Assembly (NCBI GenBank): GCA_000342265.1
Contig: CP004348.1
Location: 1,798,001 to 1,862,000 of the forward strand
Reading direction: 5' to 3'
DNA from: a beta proteobacterium CB
Lineage (GTDB): Bacteria; Pseudomonadota; Gammaproteobacteria; Burkholderiales; Burkholderiaceae
DNA: 64,000 bases
The notes beneath the pieces are model-generated. The model saw only the letters and a program-made list of their open reading frames with translations, did no database searches and was not told where the DNA came from. This document shows, one piece after another, positions 47,094 through 57,849 of the stretch; the first letter of the stretch is position 1, and every line of letters begins with the position of its first letter. Both the position numbers and the translations under genes were made by a program.

Positions 47094-47483
47094 TCAATGA
47101 CTACCGCAAGCTTTACCACCGGCAACACTCATGGGAGCATCACGGTCTAGCCCAGCAGCAGCCAATTTATCCAAATGTTCTTTCCACAACGCTTCATGGT
47201 TTTCGCATAAAAATTGCAGGAAATCCCAGGAGTACAAACCAGAATCATGCCCATCTGAGAAAGAGGGCTTCAGTGCGTAATGGCCTACTGGTTCAATATT
47301 GGCAATGAGAACATCACGCTTACCAGTTTGTAAGGTCTCTTGACCAGGGCCATGACCCTGTACTTCAGCAGAAGGAGAGACCACCCTCAGGAATTCAAAA
47401 GGCAGACGGTAGGTATTGCCGTTCTCATAAGTGAGCTCCAGCACTTTTGACTGCTGATGCACTACAACATTCGTTGGAATCAT
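47094..47483 (-). CDS. DUF971 family protein
   Basis: A 129-residue protein with the DUF971 domain, homologous to the N-terminal region of gamma-butyrobetaine hydroxylase ([26 protein letters not shown] at the start, [14 protein letters not shown] in the middle). DUF971 is a small zinc-binding-like fold of unknown role; some members are linked to FeS assembly. The start at 47483 overlaps the stop of the large FAD/FeS gene by one base (TAATG). An earlier in-frame start would run inside that gene and is rejected. Confidence 0.85.
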   Translation of the reverse strand: MIPTNVVVHQQSKVLELTYENGNTYRLPFEFLRVVSPSAEVQGHGPGQETLQTGKRDVLIANIEPVGHYALKPSFSDGHDSGLYSWDFLQFLCENHEALWKEHLDKLAAAGLDRDAPMSVAGGKACGSH

Positions 47484-50400
47484 TAAACCAATACCCTTTC
47501 GATACCGCCTTGGTTTGCCTTGGCAACATAGTCTTGCATCCAATCAGGGCCCAATAATTTTTGCGCCATTTCAACTACGATGTAATCGGCAGTCGTATCA
47601 CTATCAGCATCAAATCGAGTAAGGCCCTGTAGGCAGGATGGACAGCTTGTTAGTACTTTGACATCGCCAGTGAAATCGTCTTTACGTAACTCATTGGCAG
47701 CCTTCTCCATTTCAATCTGCTTACGGAAACGTACTTGAGTAGAAATGTCAGGACGCGTTACAGCAAGAGTTCCAGACTCACCACAACAACGATCATTCTT
47801 CTGAATCGCTTTACCGTCTTCTAGCTGAATCAACTCATTCACGGTCTTGAGTGGATCCTGCAACTTCATCGGAGAGTGGCATGGATCGTGATACATATAC
47901 TTGACGCCAGTCACGTTTGAAAGTTTGACGCCTTTCTCAAGCAGGTATTCATGAATATCCACAATACGGCAGCCTGGGAAGATCTGCTCAAATTGATAAC
48001 CCGCCAACTGGTCATAGCAAGTGCCGCATGAAACTACGACGGTCTTGATATCCAAGTAATTCAGAGTGTTGGCAACGCGATGAAAGAGAACGCGATTGTC
48101 CGTAATCATCTTTTCAGCTTTATCGAAGTCGCCATTACCGCGCTGCGGATAACCGCAACATAAGTAGCCTGGCGGTAATACGGTTTGCACACCTACATTC
48201 CACAACATTGCTTGCGTAGCTAAGCCTACCTGCGAGAACAAACGCTCAGAACCGCAGCCTGGGAAATAAAACACAGCCTCAGTATCAGCAGAAGTTGTCT
48301 TTGGATCCCGAATAATAGGAACGTAATTCGCATCCTCAATATCCAAAAGAGCGCGCGCAGTTTTCTTGGGTAAGTTACCGGGCATCTTTTTATTGACAAA
48401 GAAAATAACTTGCTCTTTTACGGTCGGCTTGGTGACAGTCGCAGGCGGATGAGCAGTTTGCTTACGTGCCAGCTTACGGAACACATCATTGCCCAAGCGC
48501 TGGAGCTTATAACCCCAGCCAATCATAGTCTTGCGAACCAACTTGATTGTGTCTGGATCGGTAGCATTCAAGAAAAGCATCGACGCTGCCGTTCCTGGAT
48601 TAAAGCGTTGCTGACCCATCTTGCGTAACAAGTTACGCATGTTCATGGTGACATCACCAAAGTCAATTTTGACTGGGCATGGTGTTAAACACTTGTGACA
48701 TACAGTGCAGTGTGCTGCAACGTCATCAAACATTTCCCAGTGACGAATCGATACGCCACGACGCGTTTGCTCTTCATACAAGAAAGCTTCGATTAATAAA
48801 GAGGTTGCCAAAATTTTGTCGCGCGGACTGTAAAGCAAATTGGCACGCGGCACATGTGTGGAGCACACCGGCTTGCACTTACCGCAACGCAAACAATCTT
48901 TCACGCTATCAGCAATCGCGCCGATATCACTCTGCTGCATGATGATGGATTCATGTCCCATCAAACCGAAACTTGGCGTATACGCAATGCTGAGATCCGC
49001 ATGTGGCATTAACTTGCCTTTGTTGAAGCGTCCCTCAGGATCTACACGCTTTTTGTAAGCGCGGAAATCTTTGAGTTCTTCCTCAGTCAAATACTCAAGC
49101 TTCGTAATACCAATACCATGCTCACCAGAAATTACACCATCCAATGAGCGAGCTAATTTCATAATCCGATCGACCGCACGATGTGCATCTTGCAACATCT
49201 CGTAGTCGTCTGAATTGACTGGGATATTGGTGTGCACATTACCGTCACCCGCATGCATGTGCAGTGCTACAAACACCCGCTTGCGCAAAATGTTTTTATG
49301 AATAGCTTCTAGTTCATTGAGAATAGGCTCAAATGCCAAGCCGCCAAAAATAATTCTGAGTTCAGCGCGAACTTCCATCTTCCAGGAAGCGCGTAGGCTG
49401 TAATTCTGCAGATCTGGGAAATACGTATCCATCTGCGTAAGCCAGTCTGACCAACGCGTCCGTACTTTAGAAATAAGCTCTAGTGCTTGTTGAACACGAT
49501 CACCTAAAATTTCAGCGCTAGGGATCTCATAATCTTCATCATCCTTGCCCAGCGGCAAGGCACTCTTTGTCAAAAATGCTTCAAGGCTATCTAAAACTTG
49601 TAATTTATTTTTAAGAGAAAGTTCGATATTGATACGCTCAATACCATTGGTGTATTCGCCCATGCGTGGCAATGGGATGACCACATCTTCATTAATCTTA
49701 AAAGCGTTGGTATGTCGAGCTATCGCAGCAGTGCGAGCACGATCTAACCAAAACTTCTTGCGGGCTTCGGCACTAACGGCCACAAAGCCCTCGCCTACAC
49801 GATTGTTGGCCATGCGCACAACTTCGCTAGTCGCTGCAGCTACCGCCTCTTCATCATCCCCAGCGATATCGCCAATCAAAACCATCTTTGGCAAAGCATT
49901 ACGTTTGGACTTCGTGGAATAACCCACCGCCCTCAAATAGCGATCATCCAAATGCTCTAGACCAGCTAAGATTGGGCCGCCATTTTTAGTAAGGCCGTCA
50001 AGGTAAGCTTTAATTTCTACAATACTTGGGATAGCTTCCTGCGCCTGACCAAAAAACTCCAAGCAAACAGTACGCATGAATTTAGGCATGCGATGCAAAA
50101 TCCAAGTAGCACTCGTAATTAATCCGTCGCAACCTTCTTTTTGAACACCAGGTAAGCCTGATAAAAACTTATCAGTCACATCCTTACCCAAGCCCTCTTT
50201 ACGGAAGCGCTTTCCTTCTACTTCTAAAGTTTCTGTTTTAAGAATACGTTCGCCAGGCTCGCTCAAACCATCAGACCAAGTCAGTTGAAAGCGTACTTTA
50301 TCTACAACGTGAATTTTTCCGAGATTGTGATCAAGGCGTTCAACATCAAGCCAATTACCCTCTGGATCGACCATACGCCAGCTGGCTAAGTTATCAAGTG

Positions 50401-51322
50401 CAGTACCCCAAAGAACCGCCTTCTTACCACCCGCATTCATGGCAATGTTGCCACCAATACAACTCGCATCAGCCGAAGTTGGATCAACCGCAAACACCAG
50501 TCCAGAACGCTCTGCAGCATCTGATACTCTACGAGTTACTACGCCAGCGCCAGTAAAGATTGTGGAAACCTCATGATCAACACCCGGCAAACGTTTGAGC
50601 TTGACGGCATCAATTTGCTCAAGCTTCTCAGTGTTAATTACTGCAGACATGGCGTAGAGAGGAATAGCGCCACCGGTATATCCAGTACCACCCCCACGCG
50701 GAATAATGGTTAAGCCCAGTTCAACACAAGCTTTCACTAGGCCGGGGATTTCAGATTCGTAGTCTGGCTTGAGAACAACCAAGGGAAACTCGACACGCCA
50801 GTCCGTCGCATCAGTGACATGCGCTGCGCGAGAAACGCCATCAAAACAAATATTGTCAGAGGCAGTGATGCGGCCCAACTCTTTACGAGCTCGCTTACGA
50901 ATTTCTGTAACCTCTTTAAAACCCTGCTCGAAACTTTCAACCGCACGGTGGGCGGCTTTCAATAAAACCTGAACTTGCTCAGCAGATTCGCCGCTAGATC
51001 TTTTCTTTACTTCGCCAAGACGATGCCATAAAGCGTCAATCAACAATTGACGGCGGTTGGCGTTATCCAATAGGTCATCTTGTAAGAAGGGGTTGCGTTG
51101 AACTACCCAAATATCACCCAAGACTTCGAACAACATACGAGCTGAGCGGCCAGTGCGGCGCACCCCACGTAGATCATTCAGAACGCGCCAGGACTCCTCA
51201 CCCAACAGGCGAATAACAATTTCACGATCGGAAAAGGAGGTGTAGTTGTAGGGGATTTCGCGGAGGCGGGGTGAACCCGCTTCAGCATCCAGCAACTGGT
51301 TCAAAGCTAATGGAGCGTTCAT
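47483..51322 (-). CDS. Fused FAD-linked oxidase and Fe-S (GlcD-GlcF-like) oxidoreductase with DUF3683
   Basis: A 1279-residue fusion, probably membrane-associated. In order: DUF3683 (residues 1 to about 150), an FAD-binding PCMH domain ([16 protein letters not shown] near 211, [17 protein letters not shown]), an FAD-oxidase C-terminal domain ([25 protein letters not shown]), two ferredoxin-like 4Fe-4S motifs ([11 protein letters not shown] near 811; [12 protein letters not shown] near 868), and two CCG cysteine-rich domains (about 1020-1230). The parts correspond to glycolate/D-lactate/D-2-hydroxyglutarate dehydrogenases and heterodisulfide-reductase-like subunits. I chose MNAPLALNQ at 51322 over the far upstream start at 51439. 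The true substrate is unknown. Confidence 0.9.
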   Translation of the reverse strand: MNAPLALNQLLDAEAGSPRLREIPYNYTSFSDREIVIRLLGEESWRVLNDLRGVRRTGRSARMLFEVLGDIWVVQRNPFLQDDLLDNANRRQLLIDALWHRLGEVKKRSSGESAEQVQVLLKAAHRAVESFEQGFKEVTEIRKRARKELGRITASDNICFDGVSRAAHVTDATDWRVEFPLVVLKPDYESEIPGLVKACVELGLTIIPRGGGTGYTGGAIPLYAMSAVINTEKLEQIDAVKLKRLPGVDHEVSTIFTGAGVVTRRVSDAAERSGLVFAVDPTSADASCIGGNIAMNAGGKKAVLWGTALDNLASWRMVDPEGNWLDVERLDHNLGKIHVVDKVRFQLTWSDGLSEPGERILKTETLEVEGKRFRKEGLGKDVTDKFLSGLPGVQKEGCDGLITSATWILHRMPKFMRTVCLEFFGQAQEAIPSIVEIKAYLDGLTKNGGPILAGLEHLDDRYLRAVGYSTKSKRNALPKMVLIGDIAGDDEEAVAAATSEVVRMANNRVGEGFVAVSAEARKKFWLDRARTAAIARHTNAFKINEDVVIPLPRMGEYTNGIERINIELSLKNKLQVLDSLEAFLTKSALPLGKDDEDYEIPSAEILGDRVQQALELISKVRTRWSDWLTQMDTYFPDLQNYSLRASWKMEVRAELRIIFGGLAFEPILNELEAIHKNILRKRVFVALHMHAGDGNVHTNIPVNSDDYEMLQDAHRAVDRIMKLARSLDGVISGEHGIGITKLEYLTEEELKDFRAYKKRVDPEGRFNKGKLMPHADLSIAYTPSFGLMGHESIIMQQSDIGAIADSVKDCLRCGKCKPVCSTHVPRANLLYSPRDKILATSLLIEAFLYEEQTRRGVSIRHWEMFDDVAAHCTVCHKCLTPCPVKIDFGDVTMNMRNLLRKMGQQRFNPGTAASMLFLNATDPDTIKLVRKTMIGWGYKLQRLGNDVFRKLARKQTAHPPATVTKPTVKEQVIFFVNKKMPGNLPKKTARALLDIEDANYVPIIRDPKTTSADTEAVFYFPGCGSERLFSQVGLATQAMLWNVGVQTVLPPGYLCCGYPQRGNGDFDKAEKMITDNRVLFHRVANTLNYLDIKTVVVSCGTCYDQLAGYQFEQIFPGCRIVDIHEYLLEKGVKLSNVTGVKYMYHDPCHSPMKLQDPLKTVNELIQLEDGKAIQKNDRCCGESGTLAVTRPDISTQVRFRKQIEMEKAANELRKDDFTGDVKVLTSCPSCLQGLTRFDADSDTTADYIVVEMAQKLLGPDWMQDYVAKANQGGIERVLV

Positions 51323-51457
51323 AGCGTCATATTTGATAAATATGCATTTTAATTGAGGGATCCTGATATTGGCAGGAAACCAAGAAAGATGTTGGCCTAA
51401 GACGATAAACCCTTGCAAATCTAAGGGCTTAGAGCGCATTCATGGTACGCTCATCGC

Positions 51458-52978
51458 ATGGCAACGAACTATTTAAAGAAAATTTTATCGGCCCGAGTCT
51501 ACGACGTGGCTAGGGAAACAGAGCTCCAAGTAGCCCCCGAACTCACAAAGCGCTTAGGCAATCAAGTTTTACTCAAAAGAGAGGATAACCAGCCGGTTTT
51601 CTCCTTCAAACTGCGTGGCGCCTATAACAAAATGGCCCATTTACCCCCAGAAGCCCTAAAACGGGGGGTTATTGCAGCCTCAGCTGGCAACCATGCCCAA
51701 GGCGTAGCCTTAGCAGCGGCCAAAATGAAGTGCAAAGCGGTCATCGTGATGCCACTCACCACCCCCAGCGTCAAGATTGATGCTGTAAAGGCTCGCGGAG
51801 GATCCTGGGTCGAGGTGATCTTGCATGGCGAATCCTATAGCGATGCCTTCAAATACTCTGAACTATTAGAGAAAAAACGGGGCTTAACCTTTGTCCACCC
51901 TTTTGATGACCCAGATGTCATCGCTGGACAGGGAACGATTGCTCAGGAAATCTTTCAGCAATACCAAGAGCCAATCGATGCTATTTTTGTAGCTATTGGT
52001 GGTGGTGGCCTCATTGCTGGCATTGGGGAATACGTCAAAGCAGTCAGCCCCAAGACCAAAGTGATCGGCGTGCAGTCAGTTGATTCAGATGCAATGCGAC
52101 GATCGCTCGAAGCTAACAAGCGCATCGAGATGAAGGATGTAGGTCTTTTCTCGGATGGCACGGCAGTCAAACTCGTTGGCAAAGAAACCTTTCGTATTTG
52201 TAAACGCGTAGTGGACGACATCATCACTGTCGATACCGATGAGATCTGCGCTGCCATTAATGACGTCTTCACAGACACCCGCAGTATTCTGGAACCAGCA
52301 GGCGCCTTAGCGATTGCTGGTATGAAGAAGTATGTAGAAAAACATCGCCTGAAAAAGAAAACATTAGTAGCGATTGCTTGTGGTGCGAATATGAATTTCA
52401 GTCGCCTACGCTTTGTTGCTGAGCGTGCTGACGTTGGTGAATTCCGCGAAGCTGTTTTTGCTGTCACTATTCCTGAAGAGCGCGGCTCCTTCAGGCGCTT
52501 TTGTGAGTTACTCGGCAATCGCAATGTTACTGAATTTAACTATCGCATCGCAGATCAAAGTGAAGCGCATATTTTTGTGGGAATTGGTACGCAAAAGGCA
52601 ACTGATAGCACCACCATTGCAAAGCATTTTCGTAAGGCAAAATTTGCAACCATCGATCTTACCCATGATGAGTTAGCGAAGTCTCACCTGCGTCATATGG
52701 TGGGTGGTCGATCCACCCTGGCTCAAGACGAGCTGCTTTATCGCTTTGAATTTCCAGAGCGTCCAGGTGCTTTGATGAAGTTTCTCACCAGCATGGCACC
52801 CAATTGGAATATCAGTCTTTTTCATTACCGCAATCATGGTGCAGACTATGGCCGCATCTTGGTGGGTCTTCAGGTTCCCAAGAATGAGCAGAAGAAATTT
52901 CAAAGCTTCCTAGCATCACTTGGCTACCCGCATTGGAATGAAACTGATAACCCGGCTTATCGCCTATTCCTCAAATGA
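51458..52978 (+). CDS. ilvA: Threonine ammonia-lyase, biosynthetic
   Basis: The PLP enzyme committing threonine to isoleucine synthesis. The PLP lysine lies in QPVFSFKLRGAYNKM (about residue 50), the phosphate-binding loop in AIGGGGLIAGI. Two ACT-like regulatory domains follow (residues about 325-500), as in the long, isoleucine-inhibited enzyme; 506 residues. It is divergent from the FAD/FeS gene with 135 bases between starts. Confidence 0.96.
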   Translation: MATNYLKKILSARVYDVARETELQVAPELTKRLGNQVLLKREDNQPVFSFKLRGAYNKMAHLPPEALKRGVIAASAGNHAQGVALAAAKMKCKAVIVMPLTTPSVKIDAVKARGGSWVEVILHGESYSDAFKYSELLEKKRGLTFVHPFDDPDVIAGQGTIAQEIFQQYQEPIDAIFVAIGGGGLIAGIGEYVKAVSPKTKVIGVQSVDSDAMRRSLEANKRIEMKDVGLFSDGTAVKLVGKETFRICKRVVDDIITVDTDEICAAINDVFTDTRSILEPAGALAIAGMKKYVEKHRLKKKTLVAIACGANMNFSRLRFVAERADVGEFREAVFAVTIPEERGSFRRFCELLGNRNVTEFNYRIADQSEAHIFVGIGTQKATDSTTIAKHFRKAKFATIDLTHDELAKSHLRHMVGGRSTLAQDELLYRFEFPERPGALMKFLTSMAPNWNISLFHYRNHGADYGRILVGLQVPKNEQKKFQSFLASLGYPHWNETDNPAYRLFLK

Positions 52979-52991
52979 GATGTAACTCGTA

Positions 52992-53900
52992 ATGTCATAC
53001 ACACTCACCGGGAAACTCGTCGTTGCGATTTCATCGCGCGCATTGTTTGATTTCGAAGAAGAAAATCGTATCTTCGAATCTACTGATGACAGTGCCTATA
53101 TGAAACTGCAGTTAGAGCGCCTGTCTAAAGCCGCCCAAACAGGCGTTGCTTTTCCATTAGTGAAAAAATTACTTGCCTTTAATGAAGAAGGTGAGCAGCG
53201 TGTTGAGGTAGTGATTCTCTCTCGCAATGACCCAGTTAGCGGCTTACGCGTCTTTCGCTCAGCCGAACATCATGGTCTACATTTAGAGCGCGGTGTATTC
53301 ACAAGAGGTCGCCCACCCTACCACTACCTTCGCTCGCTACATGCGAACTTATTTCTCTCGGCCAATGAAGATGATGTGCGCGCCACAATTGATGCAGGGT
53401 TTCCTGCAGCGCGCGTGTATCCAGAGTCGAGTAAGACTGCAGAGTCTCACCCCAATGAAATTCGTATTGCCTTTGACGGAGATGCCGTTCTCTTTTCCGA
53501 TGAAGCCGAGCAAGTATTTCAGAGTGAAGGCTTGGTGGCCTTTGTCGATCATGAAAGCAAGAAGGCTGCGATTCCTTTACCGCCAGGCCCATTCAAACCT
53601 TTGCTAGAGGCACTTCATCGCTTGCAACGAACTACTAGCGAAAAAGGGATGCGTATTCGCACTGCTTTAGTGACTGCTCGCTCTGCGCCCGCACATGAGC
53701 GCGCCATTCGCACACTCATGGCCTGGGGTATTGATGTTGACGAAGCCATGTTCTTAGGCGGACTCTCCAAAAGCGAATTCCTACGCGAGTTTGAACCAGA
53801 TTTTTTCTTTGATGATCAAACAGGTCACTGCCAATCAGCTGCATCAGTAGCACCTACTGGCCACGTTGTATCTGGCGTTTCTAATAAACCAAAAAGCTAA
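52992..53900 (+). CDS. Cytosolic 5'-nucleotidase (NT5C1-like)
   Basis: A 302-residue protein of the 5'-nucleotidase family that includes vertebrate cytosolic NT5C1A. LVVAISSRALFDFEEENRIF at the N-terminus, FTRGRPPYHYLRSLHANLFLSAN and the HAD-like RIAFDGDAVLFSDEAE are the recognisable segments. It would remove phosphate from nucleoside monophosphates; the preferred base is unknown. It sits 13 bases after ilvA and overlaps queF by one base, so the three are probably co-transcribed. Confidence 0.85.
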   Translation: MSYTLTGKLVVAISSRALFDFEEENRIFESTDDSAYMKLQLERLSKAAQTGVAFPLVKKLLAFNEEGEQRVEVVILSRNDPVSGLRVFRSAEHHGLHLERGVFTRGRPPYHYLRSLHANLFLSANEDDVRATIDAGFPAARVYPESSKTAESHPNEIRIAFDGDAVLFSDEAEQVFQSEGLVAFVDHESKKAAIPLPPGPFKPLLEALHRLQRTTSEKGMRIRTALVTARSAPAHERAIRTLMAWGIDVDEAMFLGGLSKSEFLREFEPDFFFDDQTGHCQSAASVAPTGHVVSGVSNKPKS

Positions 53901-54727
53901 TGTCTACACTTCCTCTTGGTAAGGCAACGGAATACCCAGCTCAATACGATCCGAGTTTGCTTTTTCCTATTCCACGCTCCGAGAATCGCCTCAAGCTCGA
54001 TATCAAACCTAATCAAGCATTGCCTTTTGTTGGTGTTGATATTTGGAATGCCTTTGAGCTGGGCTGGCTCAACAAAAAAGGCAAGCCCCAGATTGCTCTA
54101 GCAGAATTTCAGATTCCAGCGGATTCTCCCAATATGATTGAGTCCAAATCATTCAAACTTTATTTAAACAGCCTCAATAGCGCTCGCTTTGAAGATGAAG
54201 CTGAAGTCCGCGAAAGATTGATTACGGATTTATCAGCAGTAGCTGGCAGCAAAATTTCTACTCGCATCAATCCAACTGAAGCAGTTGCCAAAAAAGGAAT
54301 GCAGGAGATGAGTGGCGTTCTCATGGATCGCCTTGATATCGAGATTGATCCGAGCTTATCCGCTGATCCTACCTTGCTAGAGGTGAATGAATCGTTTGGG
54401 CCAATCGAGCAGTGCTTAGTTTCTCATCTACTCAAGTCGAATTGCCCAGTGACCGGTCAACCAGATTGGGCAAGCGTGCAAATTCGCTATCAAGGTCGTC
54501 CAATTTTGGAAGAAGGCTTGCTCCGCTACTTGATCGGGTTCAGACAAAAGGGTGAATTTCACGAGCATTGCGTTGAAACCATCTTCACTGATATCAAGCG
54601 CCAGTGCAAACCAGAGAAGCTTTCCGTCTACGCTCGCTACACCCGACGCGGTGGTTTAGACATCAATCCCTTCCGCACTGATCACAATGCGCCTTGGCCA
54701 GACAATGTGCGCCATGCGAGGCAATAG
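53900..54727 (+). CDS. queF: NADPH-dependent 7-cyano-7-deazaguanine reductase QueF
   Basis: Reduces preQ0 to preQ1 in queuosine synthesis. This is the long, two-domain (YqcD-type) form, 275 residues: the NADPH-binding ESKSFKLYLNS motif is at residues about 79-89, and the substrate-binding cysteine with its partner in SNCPVTGQPDWASVQI near 193-208. The N-terminal half is a degenerate T-fold. The start overlaps the nucleotidase stop (TAATG). Its 3' end touches the end of the convergent secreted-protein gene. Confidence 0.95.
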   Translation: MSTLPLGKATEYPAQYDPSLLFPIPRSENRLKLDIKPNQALPFVGVDIWNAFELGWLNKKGKPQIALAEFQIPADSPNMIESKSFKLYLNSLNSARFEDEAEVRERLITDLSAVAGSKISTRINPTEAVAKKGMQEMSGVLMDRLDIEIDPSLSADPTLLEVNESFGPIEQCLVSHLLKSNCPVTGQPDWASVQIRYQGRPILEEGLLRYLIGFRQKGEFHEHCVETIFTDIKRQCKPEKLSVYARYTRRGGLDINPFRTDHNAPWPDNVRHARQ

Positions 54728-55963
54728 CTAAGGTTCAAGCACCTGTTTTGACAATGCTATGCTGGGACCATATATCAACTCAAGATTTTTTTGAATACTG
54801 GGCGCTTGCGAGAAACAGCTTTTAACTAAAGCTGGATTTGTATACCAATCAAAATCACCCTTTGCCTCATCAATAAATGATTTCATGACAATAGCACTAT
54901 CGACATCGTCAAGCCCTACAGTCTTTAATTTTGTAAATCCCGAAGAGCAAGCCTTGGCTAAATCAGAGCCTTCTGCCTTAGAAATACGCTGTAGCAAACT
55001 AGGGGCAGAACTATTTAAGATCTGCATAAAATTTTGGCCTGAGCCAGGCATTTGAAAATTCAAAATATACTCAGAAGAGAGATTTTCTCGACTTGCCAAT
55101 CCATCGATATGGGAGACTGTCGGATAAAACACACTGCGGAAAAATTGAAACTCTAACTTCACAGTGAATAGAAGTTGTTTTTCTGCTTTAGGATCTTTTT
55201 GTAATTGTAGAATTTGCCTATCAGTCAAACTGCTAACGCTTTGATCAACTTTGTAGACTGGGATTTCCACTGCTCGGATACCTTGTCGTAATTCCGGCCA
55301 ACTAAAACTAACGGGCGCCTTGGCATCAACCATTCCCTGCAAAAGACTATTAGCCCTCTTTTGCGTTTCGCCTACTACCGAATTTCCAACCGTTGCTGAA
55401 ATCCCGCCAATAGCCGCTGCTGAACCTCCAGTTGCCACCATTGCAGCGGCCCCCAGCAACAATTTGGCGGATCCCACAAAATCTTTATTTGAGTCGCTCG
55501 AACTTCTTACATTGAGCACCACTGAAAGTGCGCCTGGGTTAAATATAGAATGTGTTCCCAACACAGTCGTTGGAACCACTGATAAAGGTGCGCTACTCAG
55601 TGAGGCGCACTCGGAGCCGCCATCTCTGCCATCAAAGGTAGCAATCGGAATTTCTAACTTATCGAGCTTGCCTTTGAAGCCATTCGTCACAACCGATAAA
55701 ACCAATTGCGTTTTATCAGACCCCCAAAAACTACGGCTTGCCATTTGTGTGCAGCTGCTAACTGGAATCACTTCGGAAGTAATCGTGAAGTAGCCATCAT
55801 TACCTCGCCCATCATGCAACCAATCTGGAGGATCCCCTTTAACAAATGAGGGGTTCATGTCTGGAAAGAAAAAGGCTGCGGCTAGGGGTGACTGGGGCAA
55901 AGCGATAGTGAAAATGGCTACGAATGCCAAAAGTGGAGATTTGATTATCCCTGGGAGATTCAT
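54728..55963 (-). CDS. Secreted protein of unknown function
   Basis: I do not recognise this 411-residue protein. It has a signal peptide (hydrophobic core about residues 8-27, likely cleavage after SPLAA), then a mature part with polar beta-like sequence. A glycine/alanine-rich hydrophobic stretch (LLLGAAAMVATGGSAAAIGG, about 168-187) could be a membrane segment or amphipathic insertion. Four cysteines are visible in the mature chain. There is no lipobox or known enzyme motif. It stands alone on the minus strand, stop abutting queF; the start at 55963 lies some 130 bases from the ssb stop. Confidence 0.75.
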   Translation of the reverse strand: MNLPGIIKSPLLAFVAIFTIALPQSPLAAAFFFPDMNPSFVKGDPPDWLHDGRGNDGYFTITSEVIPVSSCTQMASRSFWGSDKTQLVLSVVTNGFKGKLDKLEIPIATFDGRDGGSECASLSSAPLSVVPTTVLGTHSIFNPGALSVVLNVRSSSDSNKDFVGSAKLLLGAAAMVATGGSAAAIGGISATVGNSVVGETQKRANSLLQGMVDAKAPVSFSWPELRQGIRAVEIPVYKVDQSVSSLTDRQILQLQKDPKAEKQLLFTVKLEFQFFRSVFYPTVSHIDGLASRENLSSEYILNFQMPGSGQNFMQILNSSAPSLLQRISKAEGSDLAKACSSGFTKLKTVGLDDVDSAIVMKSFIDEAKGDFDWYTNPALVKSCFSQAPSIQKNLELIYGPSIALSKQVLEP

Positions 55964-56026
55964 AGACTCATTTTAAGGTGAATACTGAAAATCTAGCATT
56001 TGCCTGCGCGCCCAATAAAAAATAAA

Positions 56027-56054
56027 ACCCCAGAAAGCATGAGCTCGCTGGGGT
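56027..56054 (-). terminator. Intrinsic terminator of ssb
   Basis: ACCCCAG and CTGGGGT arms (inner AGC/GCT pair) are followed on the minus strand by TTTTATTTTTT. It lies about 40 bases beyond the ssb stop and ahead of the secreted-protein gene. Confidence 0.8.
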
Positions 56055-56091
56055 CAATCACTATGCAGTCAAATGACTGCTAGTAACTCAA

Positions 56092-56547
56092 TTAAAACGG
56101 AATATCGTCATCCATTGCACCCAGGGATGCAGCATTTGATGATGCTGGCGCAGACTGCTCAGCCGGCTTTGAACGGCTATAACTTTCACCACCATCACCA
56201 CCGCCGCCTACTGGCTTGCCACCAAGCATTTGCATTGTTTCTGCAACGATCTCAGTGGAATATTTTTCCTGACCACTCGCATCAGTCCATTTACGTGTGC
56301 GCAAACGGCCTTCTACATAAACCTGTGAACCTTTTTTGAGATATTGACCAGCGATCTCTGCAAGTTTTCCAAAGAATGCAACACGGTGCCATTCTGTGGT
56401 TTCTTTCATTTCGCCAGACTGCTTATCTTTGTAGCGATCTGATGTCGCTACTGAAATGTTTGTTACAGCGTCGCCGCTTGGCATGTAACGTGTTTCTGGG
56501 TCACGCCCTACGTTACCTACGATGATGACCTTATTTACCGAAGCCAT
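56092..56547 (-). CDS. ssb: Single-stranded DNA-binding protein
   Basis: A tetrameric single-stranded DNA-binding protein. The OB fold occupies residues about 4-108 ([48 protein letters not shown]). A glycine/serine-rich linker leads to the acidic C-terminal tip MDDDIPF, which recruits repair and replication proteins. 151 residues. It lies 80 bases after the MFS gene on the same strand. Confidence 0.97.
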   Translation of the reverse strand: MASVNKVIIVGNVGRDPETRYMPSGDAVTNISVATSDRYKDKQSGEMKETTEWHRVAFFGKLAEIAGQYLKKGSQVYVEGRLRTRKWTDASGQEKYSTEIVAETMQMLGGKPVGGGGDGGESYSRSKPAEQSAPASSNAASLGAMDDDIPF

Positions 56548-56627
56548 GTTGTCTCCCGAAGAAAAATACTACTGTTATTACTGCTAAAAATAAACTACTC
56601 GCTTTGATTAAACCAATAAAGATAAGG

Positions 56628-57812
56628 TTATGTACTTGCTGTGGCATCCTTTGATTCTGATGCTCTTGTTGGCATCGAACCCATCGACCATGCAATTATA
56701 AGCCAGCATAAAAGCAGTGCTGCGCCCATAAAAAAGACCGATAAATCCCCATGGCTATCCATCAAATAGCCCCCAATTACAGCGCCTGTAAAGAGGCCAA
56801 TCGATTGCGTGGTGTTGTAAACACCCAATGCCGTACCTTTAGATTCTTTTGCAAAACGAGAGACTAATGATGGTTGCAATGCTTCAAGTAAGTTAAAGCC
56901 TACAAAGTAAATTAATAATGCAATCGCAATCCCAGTAATTGAGTGAGTACTTGTAAAGACAAATTCCGCAAGAAGGAGCAACACAATTGCTACTAACAAG
57001 ACCGTTTTTAACTGCTGCTTCTTTTCACCAAAAATTAAAATCGGCGCCATCAGGAAAAAAGATAGCAACACAACGGGAAGATAAACTTGCCAATGTGATG
57101 CCAAGGGTAAGCCTGCTTCCACCAATAAACGCGGCACCACCAAGAACATTGCCACTTGAGTTGCATGCAATACAAATACGCCTGCATTGAGACGCATCAA
57201 CTCAGGGCGCAGAAATACCCCCCTCAAGCTCGCCTGCTGAATTTTGGCCTCAGGCTTAGTGCTTGGCAAAACATAGTAAGCAACAAACATCGCCCCAACA
57301 CCCAATACCGCCAAAACTACAAAAATTCCACTCAAACTAATCAAGCGATAAATTGGTGCAGCAATCACCAGCGATAAAGCAAATGAAAGTGCAATGCTGC
57401 CTCCCACCAAGGCCATTGCTCGCGTACGAACCTCCTCACGCGTTAAATCAGCAACCCAGGCAGAGATCGCTGCAGAAACTGCACCAGCGCCCATTACGCC
57501 ACGCCCAATAGCAATCCACAGGAGATCATCTTGAGCGGCACAAATTAAGGCGCCAGCTATAAATAAGGAAAGTCCCCATAAAACGACTGGTTTTCGGCCA
57601 ATCCGGTCAGAAAGACGCCCCAAAGGGATGTAGAAACAGGCCTGGACAATATTGAAGATGCCCAGGGTTAAGCCAACCCACAGGGCGTGCTCGCCACCTG
57701 GCAAGCCGTGCGCATGAATGCTAAAAACCGGCAAAAGCAGAAATAGGCCCAGCATACGGAGGCCAAAGATGCCTGCTAAGGCCAGAGTGGAGCGAAGTTC
57801 AGAAGGATTCAT
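56628..57812 (-). CDS. MFS transporter
   Basis: A 394-residue major facilitator protein with about twelve membrane helices. The first inter-helix loop GRLSDRIGRKPVVLWG is the classic MFS motif A, near residues 62-78. It fits drug:H+ or small-molecule efflux proteins, but the substrate cannot be named. The ssb-MFS-uvrA cluster is usual in Burkholderiales. The start is 37 bases from the divergent uvrA start. Confidence 0.9.
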   Translation of the reverse strand: MNPSELRSTLALAGIFGLRMLGLFLLLPVFSIHAHGLPGGEHALWVGLTLGIFNIVQACFYIPLGRLSDRIGRKPVVLWGLSLFIAGALICAAQDDLLWIAIGRGVMGAGAVSAAISAWVADLTREEVRTRAMALVGGSIALSFALSLVIAAPIYRLISLSGIFVVLAVLGVGAMFVAYYVLPSTKPEAKIQQASLRGVFLRPELMRLNAGVFVLHATQVAMFLVVPRLLVEAGLPLASHWQVYLPVVLLSFFLMAPILIFGEKKQQLKTVLLVAIVLLLLAEFVFTSTHSITGIAIALLIYFVGFNLLEALQPSLVSRFAKESKGTALGVYNTTQSIGLFTGAVIGGYLMDSHGDLSVFFMGAALLLCWLIIAWSMGSMPTRASESKDATAST

Positions 57813-57849
57813 GGGAAAGGGCTATATTAACAAGTTACGCTAAAAAATC

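Noticed and set aside
51955..52524. 189-codon open frame opposite ilvA
   Set aside because: Antisense shadow of a fully conserved enzyme; serine/arginine-rich nonsense composition.
55320..55793. 157-codon open frame opposite the secreted-protein gene
   Set aside because: No ribosome binding site and no recognisable protein; it mirrors the coding frame on the other strand, which has a signal peptide and a good start.
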